A DNA stretch of 64,000 nt from Pratylenchus scribneri (Eukaryota; Nematoda; Chromadorea; Rhabditida; Pratylenchidae), in contig JAQSEB010000012.1 of assembly GCA_030063045.1 (NCBI GenBank), forward strand, positions 1,860,001 through 1,924,000. Direction: 5' to 3'. This document shows positions 51,751 to 62,300 of the stretch, one piece after another (within the stretch, counting starts at the first letter, position 1; each line of letters begins with the position of its first letter). The notes below the pieces were generated by a model. That model was not told the origin of the DNA, ran no database searches, and saw nothing but the letters and a program-made list of their open reading frames with translations. Both the position numbers and the translations under genes were made by a program.

Positions 51751-52202
51751 AATTTCAATTTCAAAAATTTCAAATACAAGTATAGCCTAGAATCTGTTTA
51801 AAAAATACTAATAGAAAAGATTGTGGGGAATAATATTAAAATTCTGAAGAGAAAAAACGATTTTAAACTTTTTTCTTAAAACTCATAGAAAATTTCAATT
51901 TCAAAAATTTCAAATACATGTATGGCCTAGAATCTGCTTAAAAAATACTAAAAGAAAAGATTGTGGGGAATAATATTAAAATTCTGAAGAGAAAAAACGA
52001 TTTTAAACTTTTTTCTTAAAACTCATAGAAAATTTCAATTTCAAAAATTTCAAATACATGTATGGCCTAGAATCTGCTTAAAAAATACTAATAGAAAAGA
52101 TTGTGGGGAATAATATTAAAATTCTGAAGAGAAATATTAAACTTTTTTCTTAAAACTCATAGAAAATTTCAATTTCAAAAATTTCAAATACATGTATGGC
52201 CT
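51751..52202. repeat. Tandem repeat, about 140-bp unit
   Basis: Unit starts AATTTCAATTTCAAAAATTTC at 51751, 51891, 52031 and 52165 (steps 140, 140, 134; the last full unit lacks 6 bp at AAAAACG). Copies are nearly identical and the last is cut off where the duplicated SPRY upstream sequence begins. Confidence 0.95.
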
Positions 52203-52616
52203 GGAAAGGAATTCAAAATCAACATTTTTAATTACTCATTCTCAGTTGTTGTTTGATATATAAGAATGGGGGGAGCAAATAATATTCAAATATTTCCTCA
52301 AGGCGATTCCCATCCATTCATTTCAGTAATTTTCCAATTTTTAATCTGGCATTGGCAATTGATGTCTAATTTTTACCCATTAAATGATCATTTTTTCGAT
52401 AAATTTAAATTGATAGAAAATTAAAATTTAAAGTTATTTGTTATTAATTTAAAATTCAGATACGCAAATTTCAAAACAAGATTGCATAAAAATGCATATT
52501 TATAATAAAAATTTGAAATTTTAGGCCTCAATTTTAGATTATTTACTAAAAAATAATTTCTCACAAATTTAATTTGCTGAAAAATGCTTCAAAACCGTAT
52601 TCATCGTCGTGGATTG
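52203..52616 (+). pseudogene. SPRY upstream region and first codons only (SPRY-3 remnant)
   Basis: Copy of the upstream region of the SPRY gene at 34218 (33840-34215), followed by ATGCTTCAAAACCGTATTCA and CGTCGTGGATT (MLQNRIHRRGL). After this the sequence jumps to AT-rich DNA and then to the duplicated Srt upstream region. The rest of the SPRY gene is absent, so this is a deletion remnant. Confidence 0.85.
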
Positions 52617-53099
52617 CTCCTAATTTTTTGAATTAAAAATTTTTATTAGATTTCCCCTTGCGGGTTTATTATCGTCAACATAAAAAATTTATTTATTCCT
52701 CCCCATTTCCTCTGAATTTCCTCAAATGATATTTTTAATATTAATCAAAAATATTTTGTTGTTTGTTAAAATAATATTTTTGTCATTCATTTGAATAATA
52801 AATTATTTTGTGAATGAAAGGGCTGATTTACTCAGAAAGATGAAAGAAATTGGTACAAAAATTAATGCAATTTTCGGCATTGGCATTTCTTCAAAACAGT
52901 TAATTTAAAATATAATTCAGCTGCTCTCTAATTTAATATTAAAATTAAAATTTTCTTACGGGCTTAATAAAATTTGTCATAATTAAAATTGATTTTGTGT
53001 GCTCTCCAATTCGCTGAATTTGGGCCAAGAGCCCAATAGACAGATTTCCATTGCACTTTTTGGCATCATTTTCTTCAAATAACATTTATTTACAAAAAA

Positions 53100-55846
53100 A
53101 TGGCAATTTATTTATTTGACCCGTCAATATTCCAACAACTTTACAATTGTTCCCTTTATTCGGTGGATGATGTTCCATTGGAAGAAAGAAGGCATCCCAT
53201 TCTTGGCGCAATTAGCATTGCATTTTTCCTTGTTACCGAGGTGAGTCAGCTTTTCGGTCGGGATCCCGTTCGGGTATTACCGAAAAATTTCCGAACCCGA
53301 ATTTTTCCGAGTCAAAAAACTCGGAATCCCGTTCGGGTTTCGGGAATTTTTAAAAACGATGAAAAAGGGATAAAAAAATGTTTTTTTGTAGAAAAATGAT
53401 TAAAAAAGATCTAACCAAAATATTTATAGATTATTTATTACCTGTTAGTCTTTAAAAATCATCATTTAAAAATTTTCATGGGAAAAATTTTAACGAAAAA
53501 TGCACTTTTTTATAAATTTGTTTGAAATTTTTTGGGAATTACCGAATCATTCCCGAGTCGGGTTCACGAATTTTCCCGAACTGGATCTCGTCCCCCCGTC
53601 CGATCTCTAAAACCTAGTCATATTGATATCATTAAAAGTCATTTTTTCATCCCATAGATCCTCTATATTCCTTGCATTTTTGCAATTTCGCGTTATTTGA
53701 AAGAAAGTTGCTATAAAATTTTATTCTGCATAAGTTTGATGGATTTTTTTGCGCTTTTCTTCGCTGGCTTATTGACCGGCATTTTTGGCATCCAGGGCAT
53801 TGTTTTTTGTTCAGCCCCACGATTTGTGTATTCGGCGGGAATGATCGGAAATTGTTGGTCTAATTCAAAACACAAAATATTTTTCGATTAATTTTATTTC
53901 CAGTTTTTTATGGCTTTGAAACATTCGCTTCAATTTTATTGGCTGCCAATCGATGTTTGGAGACAATCAATTCAAAGACCGCCGATCGTTTCTTTTCTGG
54001 CCAAAAGACATCGGTGAGCATGGTAGAAGGAATTTTCAGAACCCTTTTTTATTTTATTTTTTTCATGAATGTTACTAATAAGATAATACTCAAGCTGAAA
54101 AATGATATGCCTTTAGAAAATCCAATATATCCTCTAAAATCTGGCCTAAAAAATTTAGTATAATCAAAATTTAAAATTAATACATATCTTTTGGATGTAA
54201 TAAACTCGAATTTTTGAAGAGAAATTTGCTAATCTTTCAATAAATTATTGTAATTCAATTAGTTTAAAAGCACATTTTTAGAGGTTATTTAGGACTTTTT
54301 GAATGAATATTCCCTTCTAAAAATGGCTTACCAATTAGCTATGTCTAGAAGAGCGGACCCAGTTTTATGCAATTATTTCAATTTCACTGTATTATTTTAC
54401 AGTTTTGGATTGGCTCTGTCTGGCTTTATTCTCTTTATTTTGCTATATTTGATAAGGCCATTGTGTTCAATTCCATCACATATACCTGGGTTTTCAATCC
54501 GCATATGAGCTACATTGATGGCATCGACAATTTGGTGAATTTGAAAATTTAGATAGAAATCCAATTGGTTGGGATTGGGGTCATTTATATCCTAGGCTAT
54601 ATCTCTCATCAAAAAATTTTGGCGATTCTCAACAGCAGTTAAAAGAAATTACTATCCCTTAGGTAAGTTGTATTTATACTGTATATTTAATAGCCTGTCA
54701 CTGTCAAGTGTCACTCCAAATTGGATTATATAAAATTTTGGCCAAATTATATGTGAAATGCATAAATAAAAATTATTTTTTATTTAAAAATAGGCCAAAA
54801 TTTCATATTTTTGTAGAATGTTTAATATACCATTTATAGATAAAACCTAGAGTTATTAATAATGTTAATATACCACAAGAAAATATTTTATTAATTGCTG
54901 ACTTAAAAATGCCAAATTGCTTATGAGACCGAAATAAACTCGATAGTCTATTGTCCCAATTAAAAATTTTCAAATCCTTTAAAAACACAGTACATATCGA
55001 TTGTGGATATTGTCCATGAAGCGCTTGTTGCCATTTTGATTCCATTCTTCTATTTTTTATTTTTCATTTTCTTGAATAAAAAACAAAAAATGACAACAAA
55101 CAATAATCAGCTACCCATGAATGGAGGCCACGGAAAAACAAATCAGAGGAAAATTGTATTTTTGGAATTTTATTTTTTTATAGTTTTTAATTTTTTTCAG
55201 GTATTTTTGCAACTTTTCGTGTTGAGTTTGTTGAATGCAACAATTTCGATTTGTTATTTATTAATGGGATTTATCGAAGTGAACACAATAGTGACCATCA
55301 TTTGTACCACATATGGATGGCTTTTAATTCATGGTGGGTAAATTCACTATTATTTTAATTCAATTCAATTTAAATTTGGATATTTATTAATAAGAAATTT
55401 GAATATTATAACAAATCTTTTCATATATCGAATTATTCATTTTGTTCAAAATAATTTTAACAGACCCATTTATGATATTTATTATTTATAATTCATTATA
55501 AAAAAAGAATATTGATAAAAATGTTCGGCAATTTCAATGATTTTTATTCGACAAATGAAATATTATTTATTTTCACTAATTATTTAAAATTTTCAATATC
55601 AATTTGATTCCTACAGGATTGCCTCCATTTATCTATTTGGGTTTGAATCGAACATTGCGTAAAGAATGTATAAAAATTGTGCGAAAATGGACCAAAATTG
55701 GTCCTTTAAATGATAAAAAACAGGAAAATGCAGTGGCTAATATCCATGCAAGGCATACTCAATTTATCAGCAGGAATTCTGAAATTGGAGCAAAATCGCA
55801 AATGAACAATGGAATTATTATGGTGAATATTGTTGTTGTAAAATAA
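53100..55846 (+). CDS. Srt-class seven-transmembrane chemoreceptor, copy 2
   Basis: Tandem paralogue of the receptor at 47853 with the same seven-exon structure: 53100-53240, about 53659-53856, about 53904-54013, about 54404-54533, about 54991-55158, about 55201-55335 and 55618-55846. Key segments are conserved: FQQLYNCSLYS, SCYKILFCISLMDFF, GIQGIVFC, NRCLETINSKTADRF, YTWVFNPHM, GGLPPFIYLGLNRT-type ending (GLNRTLRKECIKI). Exon sequences are much more alike than introns. The frame is intact, so both copies look functional. Intron 1 carries a motif-filled MITE in place of the SINE found in copy 1. Expected to be a chemosensory membrane receptor; ligand unknown. Confidence 0.88.
53251..53609. 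mobile_element. MITE-like insert with TTCGGG/CCCGAA motif
   Basis: In intron 1 of Srt copy 2. It opens TTTTCGGTCGGGATCCCGTT and closes CCGTCCGATCTCTA; between them are many CGGGTT, TCGGAATCCCG, CCGAACCCGAA and GAGTCGGGTTC phrases around an AT-rich middle. The right end resembles those of the 7914 and 11960 elements (..GATYTCTA), but the left end is less clear and no target duplication could be read. Confidence 0.6.
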
Positions 55847-57274
55847 ATTAATTGATATTATTGTATTTACATTGTATTTAGCTATAAGTGGTCTCATCAG
55901 ATTATTTATAACTAGCATTTTAATATTTTTTATATTATTTTGAATTAAACTAATTGTAAATATTGAAAAATTTAATTTGTTTTTTCTTATTATTGTGGAA
56001 TAAAATTGTCTATGAATATAAAACTTAAATTTAATAAATTTTGTACCATTACCATTTTACCTTCTATTTGAGAAGAATTAATTCGAACAAATAATTAGTG
56101 AATTTGAAGGGCAATCGTAAAGAATCCGCATCCCAAACAATTTTTTTTGTTTAATTTTTCAAAAATTGGTTTATAGGGGTTTTCGGGGGTATAGAACACG
56201 AATCTGACATTCATTTTTTTATATTTTGTCATCTTGTTAAGAAAATGTCAAACTTTTACCAAGGAAATGCAAAAGGGGGACCAAGGGCATGTTTGACGAA
56301 ATTTTTACATAGCCAAAAAATAGCTCAATCAACGCAGCTCGATGAGCTGAGTCCAATTATATCATTTTTATAAGATAATATGCCGTTACTGATAAGTTAT
56401 GACTGAAAGAAATATTTGTCGTGGTATGATATTTTTGACTTCTAAATTGACTATTTTGCAATATTACTTTATAAAAATGGTACCATTCGATTCAGCTCAT
56501 CGAGTTGCGTTGATTGAGCTATAATTTGGCTAAAGAAAATTTTTCATGAAAATTGTCCTTGGTCCCCCCTATGCTTTTTCAAGGTATAAGTTGACATTAT
56601 CTTAACAAGATGGCAAGATATGGCAAAATGAATGTTAAATTTGAATTCCCCTACCCGGATAACCCTTAAAAACGAATTTTTAGGCAAAAAATTAAAAAAT
56701 AAATTTGGGATGCGGATTCTTTACGATTGCCATTTGAAGGCAAATTGACAAAAAATTATGATTAAAAAAGGGACAAAATATTTTCAGTCTACGAGCAATA
56801 ATTCTCTGACCAATTATTTTCCTTGACTAATCATTTTGATATTTTAAAATGCTTATTTAGAGAGATTAATCAAATTGTAAACAAATTTATTGATTGCTTT
56901 TAGATATTCGTTAAGGGTCAATGTTCAAAATTTGGGTAGTCTTTCAACCTATTAATTATTAATTTTATATGTTCCAAAAATCTAGTGAAATTGTCAAATT
57001 GATTAAAATAAAAAGTAATGGATGGAAAAAATATTTTAACAAAGTTTGAGACAAAAATTGGTTGTAACTTAAACCAGCAAAAATTAGAAACATTTTAAGA
57101 GCATAAAAGATCACAATGCCCCATTAAATGATAGAGAAATAAAGGATTTTTAATTCAAAATTGAAATATTAAAGTGTTCAAAAAATATCAACAATTCAAT
57201 TTATCCGAATAATTTAATTAAAAAAAGAAAAAAAATATTCATTTTCAATTTAGTCCATCATTTTTAAAATTCTC
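55847..57274. other. Convergent intergenic region between Srt copy 2 and SPRY-4
   Basis: Besides the foldback at 56110-56731, no gene or motif is recognised. The sequence on both sides is AT-rich. Confidence 0.45.
56110..56731. mobile_element. Foldback transposon with perfect 8-bp target duplication
   Basis: 622 bp. Termini GGCAATCGTAAAGAATCCGC and the exact reverse complement GCGGATTCTTTACGATTGCC, flanked by ATTTGAAG on both sides (56102-56109 and 56732-56739). The arms pair imperfectly over most of their length (GGGGGACCAAGG / CCTTGGTCCCCCC; AGCTCAATCAACGCAGCTCG / inverse). An 8-bp duplication suggests hAT or a related superfamily. Confidence 0.9.
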
Positions 57275-58189
57275 TCAATCAAGAACAATTCTGAAATTTT
57301 TGAACTGCCATTTATCCATGCCAAAATTCACACGGATTGAGTAGCCAGCAGCATACAAATTGATAGCTGGAAATAATTTAATATTTGCAAATTTTGCGGG
57401 CAGTTTGGCTTTTCCTGAATTTAAATTATTTGTTTTTTTTTTAAAATTTTTATTTTACCCAATAATTTTCCATTCCATGTGGAAAAACATTCCATTTTCG
57501 CATTTGGCTGACGAATTATGATGCCAATTCCAACAAAATCGCCATTCCTGAAAAATTCATTGCCATTTTGAAATTCGGTGAAGGATCGATCAATCCAAAT
57601 TCCTCTTTTGGTATAAATTCCAATTGAATTATTCCCCAATCCTAGCTCCTTGCCATGCAATGGAAAATGTTGGTCACACAATCCAATGGAAACGAAGCCA
57701 CCGCTCCTAAATAATTAGAAAAAATTAATATATAGATTTAATTAAATACTTATTCATTATTTCCATTTCAAAATAAAAAGAAATTATTGGTTTATTGCTA
57801 GCCAAATTGAAAAAAGGTATTGGCAAAGCAGCTCGAATGCTATTGATTTCTAAAAATTTTGAATTAAAAATAATTTAATTTTATTATACCATCATGTGGG
57901 CCAGAATGCTTCAAAACACATCCTTCTTCAGAAATATCCAATTTTTGAACACAATCCCCTTCATTTAATTTATTATTCTTCATGACCTAAAAATTATTGT
58001 ATTTCTATAATTTTCTCTAAACAATTCACTTCTATAATGCCTGATCATTTTTTGAACATTTCTTGCCAAAAGGCCATTCGGCATTCAGGCCAGAAGATCA
58101 AAACCATTTTCAAATGGCATTGAGCCGAATAATTCATTCATTAATTCGACCGGCATTCCTCGACGTTGAATGTTGTTTTGTCGACTCAT
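57275..58189 (-). pseudogene. SPRY-domain gene with an in-frame TGA (SPRY-4)
   Basis: Five exons in the same order as the gene at 34218: start MSRQNNIQRRGMPVELMNELF at 58189, an exon ending about 57889 (NKLNEGDCVQKLDIS), about 57750-57853 (SIRAALPIPFF), about 57466-57708 (GIYTKRGIWIDRSF, FVGIGIIIRQ, MECFSTWNGKLL) and a last exon ending at TGA 57275-57277 (FANIKLFPAINL). All phases agree. In exon 1 the codon aligned to Lys in FLAKMPNG is TGA (58085-58087), giving LLA-stop-MPNGLLARNV. The frame is otherwise intact, so this is a young pseudogene, a sequencing error, or a readthrough case. It would have encoded an intracellular SPRY protein like its paralogues. Confidence 0.8.
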
Positions 58190-58705
58190 TTTTAAAGACA
58201 GATTTATTTGAAATTATTATTTAATTATTAATCTAAAAATTATGGTTTAAAATTCTAAACTTGATTATAAAATATTTTTCTATTTTCTATTCTCTGGAAA
58301 ATGTATTAATATTTGCTTATCTATTAATTTTCATGTAATAATAATTTTAAGTTAATAAATTTGTAATATATATAATAAATAATCATTGCATATGGGAAAA
58401 GAATGTCCATTTTCAGGGATAAAAATGGGACATCAAATGCCAAACGCAAATTAAAATACGAAATGTTTTTATGAATTAGAAATTATCCAATGTCATATAT
58501 TTAATATTATTTACTTTTTTAATCCTTATCAATTATGAAAATTTATTGGTGAATTCAATACAGTAAAATAGTCATATGGTAGCTCGAGGCAATTTTCCCA
58601 AGCCATCATCCTCCGTCCTCCCTTCCCCATCCCCATTCTATAATCAATACCCATTATTGGTGTTGGCTGTTGGGTAAGATTTTAAAGGTGCTATGCTATG
58701 TCATT

Positions 58706-59092
58706 TACACAACAGTATAAATATGGGCATTTCTACAATAGTACAAATATAGGCGTTTCCGATTATAATAAATCAGATACCGCTTATAGACCCTACAAAC
58801 CTCATACCATTTTGTAGATCTCATCGAGACGCGTCGATTGGTATATAATTTATTATGGTTTGGCCAAAATAAAAGAGTTTAAAACCAAAAACTTGAAAAA
58901 TGGTTTAATATCATTTAATTTTGGCCAAACCATGACAATTTATATACCAATCGATGCGCCTCGATGAGATCTACAAAATGGTATAAGATTTGTTGGGTCT
59001 ATAACCGGTTTCTGATTTATTATAATCGAAAACGCCTATATTTGTACCATTGTGGAACTGCCCATATTTGTACCGTCCTTTACATATTGTGG
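58706..59092. mobile_element. Complete foldback element carrying the GACGCGTC core
   Basis: Inverted arms of about 190 bp. The left reads CAGTATAAATATGGGCATTTC, TAGGCGTTTCCGATTATAAT, AAATCAGATACCG, then CTCATCGAGACGCGTCGATTGG; the right half gives the same in reverse. The centre is TTTGGCCAAAATAAAAG...ATTTTGGCCAAA. TTTACA occurs at both outer edges. It is the best-preserved member of the family and can serve as the reference copy. Confidence 0.85.
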
Positions 59093-59362
59093 AAACTGGA
59101 AATGACTCCGGACCGATTTTAAAGACTATTAATCCAAAACTGATATTCCTCGACAATCTACACTGCTCACTGTAGTCGATGAGCCTATAAGTTTTTTTCT
59201 CAAAAGTTTATTAATAACAAATTTATTTTATCTCGAAAATTTTGAATATATTAAATGATAAATGATTTGTTTAATAAAAGATATTAATTAATTCAAAATA
59301 AAGTTTTTTTTCTGCATTTTCAAAAACTTTCATTTCATTAAATATTACAAAGTATTTTGACA

Positions 59363-62300
59363 TCATTCATTGATTAATTTCCTCAAATATGGTCGAATTT
59401 TGCGCTGTCCATGTAAACTCAAATGGCATTCATCAAAGAAATAGGCCAACTCCGTTTTGGGATCAAAATAGTTGCAAATGTCGTTGTCGCAAAAAACTTT
59501 GGACAAATCGTATAAAACACAAATTGGGCATTTTGATGAGAAATTTGCCGCCTCCAATCCATCCAAAATCCATTGATTTGGTTGATTATGATCCTAAAAA
59601 GAAGAACATTTTAATTTAAATATAAATTTGAGAAAAATTTATATTATTTTTTTTTAATTTTTGTTAAAATTTTTACAAAAAACTGAAAGAATTTTGGTTG
59701 ATATCAGAAGAGTGGAACTATTTTAGCACATGCATCAATTTATGAACTAAATAACCAATCTGGGAAAACAATAAAAAACGAAAGTCCAAAATTTTCTCTA
59801 AAATTTGGCATTTTTAAAATTTTATCACTTCAAAATTACTTTATATCTCGAAATTAAAGTAGCCTGATTTTTTGGGGGAAAAGCTGCTTATTTTATAAAA
59901 TTTTTCAAAAAATGAGAAGTCTATTTTTATAGGATATTTAGGACTTATGAAATCATATTGTCTTCCGAATTTGTTCCTTCCATCTTTGAGTTGTAGTCAA
60001 AAGTAAAGTTGTCTAAAATCGATTATTAAAAGTGTCGGTTTTAAAAACACAGTTTTGGGGTTTTGAAAAATATCGATAACCGTTTCTCCCACTTTCTTTT
60101 ATTTTGGACAAAATTTTACAATTTCGGCATGAAATTTCATCGATTTTCTCAAAATGAAACCGCCTTTAATAAACAACCTAGTCAAAAGAATGGTTAAAGT
60201 AATAAAATGGTCATAATTTAATGTTCTTTTTGCTATTTAATAATAATTTTTAGTCATAAATTTTCTTTAAAAATTAGAGAACTAATATTCTTACTCGTTC
60301 GGTTTGAATGTTCAAGGTATCCAGCGGTTTGTTGAGCCAAAGTCTTTTCGCCAATTCCAATGTATTTCCCTTTTTGAATTCAACACTTGGCAATGAGAAG
60401 AATATTCGTCTTTTCACATATTTTTGGGCGAATTCAACAAATTCCAAAATGGATGCAATCATTGAAGCATAAAATTCTGGTGAATTTGAAACGGCCGGAA
60501 AGGAGGAATGATACCATCTGATCATTAAATGGAATATGTTGAAGAATGAGAAATTATTAAATTTTATTTTGATGGAAACAGAATATTTTTAAGTATTTTA
60601 GTCTTTCTTTTGACCATGATGTAGCTAATTCTGAAGGGATATAACATTCGAAAGCCCTAAATATCCTCAAAAAAGTAGCTTTTATAATTTTTTGTAAACT
60701 TTTTGTTAAATAATACTTTTTTCCTTAAAAATCTGAGTTTTTATTTTCTACAAAAATGCATAAATTTTTGTAAGTCTGAATTCATAATAATTTGGGCTTT
60801 CCAAATTGAATATTTTTTTTTTCTAAATTGGTCATTTCTTCATTGAGTTATGAGAGAAGATGTCCCTGCATAGTTCCACATAACTAAAAAAAATTTTGCC
60901 CACCTAAAACTCAAAATGAGTACATCAGGCTGAATGGTAGAAATCGCATTTTTGACACTCTTGGCAAATCCATCGCAAACTTCATAGGGATAAATCCACG
61001 GATTTTCTTTAGATTTTTTTGGATAATATTTTTCGTCAGTATGGAATGGAGAACAAACTGAAAAAAGGGGAAAAGAAAATTTTTATTATGTTTTTTCCTT
61101 TCGCAAAAAAAAAGAAAAATTTAATTTAAAAATTATTTTTTAAATTCATTTTTTTTAAATTTTTTATTATTTAAAAAACCAACAAAAAATTGCATATGTG
61201 TAAAATTGGGAATAATGGTCCTCCAAGGCAATCATCATTTCATGGTCCAACAATTCCAAATAACTATTGCCAATTGCCAGAAATGTTTCATTTCCTTTTC
61301 CCTGAAATTTATGGAAATGTAAATAGTATTAAAATCGGGAAATAAAAATTAATAGAAGTCACGAATGCTCAATGCTGTTAGCAATTTTTCTATTTTGCAA
61401 AAAATTAACCATCATAAAGAGTAAAGACATTTTTTTTAAAAATTAGGATAATGCTCTAGGAATTATTGGGTACTACGTAAACGATGGGTTGGGATTTGTG
61501 ATATTGGCCGATGATCAAATAACTTTAGAAGCGATAAACGATTAAATGGCATTATATTTTAAACTCACAAAGAAATTAGCTTACTTAGAAAAGCGATATA
61601 CGATTATTATAAAACCCAAAAATGCCCTCTAAAAGTTGGGATTTTTGAAATTTTATTAATTACATCTAAAAATCACTTTTTTCTGTATGTAATAAAAATG
61701 TTATTTTTTGCATATTTTATTGTTTCAATTTTCAAAAATTAGAAAGCAACTTTTTAGAGAACATTTAGGCATAAGTATTGAATGCAATATCTCATTCAAG
61801 AATTGATTTTTTTTATTCAAATATGGCTAAAAGAATGACCCAGATAATCTAATGATTGTATTATTTAATCACCCTTCTTCACACCTTTCTTTCTCGTTCC
61901 GCAATTCTGGCAAACCATTCAAATTCACGAAGCACTTTGCATTGAGGGCATCCCGTTGTGTTAGTGCTGAACCGTTCCGTGTATTGTTCGCCTTCGATCA
62001 AACTCAATCGACTGTCGCTCATTGTGCTCACAATTCTCAACAACTCGTTGGTTTTAATTTTTTCGAATCGTGACAAATGTTGAGCCAGATTGCCAATTCC
62101 ATTGTTATCATTAACTTTAAAATATTTTTTAATTTGATATATAATTTTGAAAATTTATATTAAATTGTAAATTCCATTGTTTTCTTCAAATATAAAATTT
62201 TAATTTGATATAATTTTGATAATTTAAATTTAATTTTATTATTATTTAATTTATTTTTAACAAAAAAAGTGTAAAATATGTTTTTTTTAAAATTTTTTCC

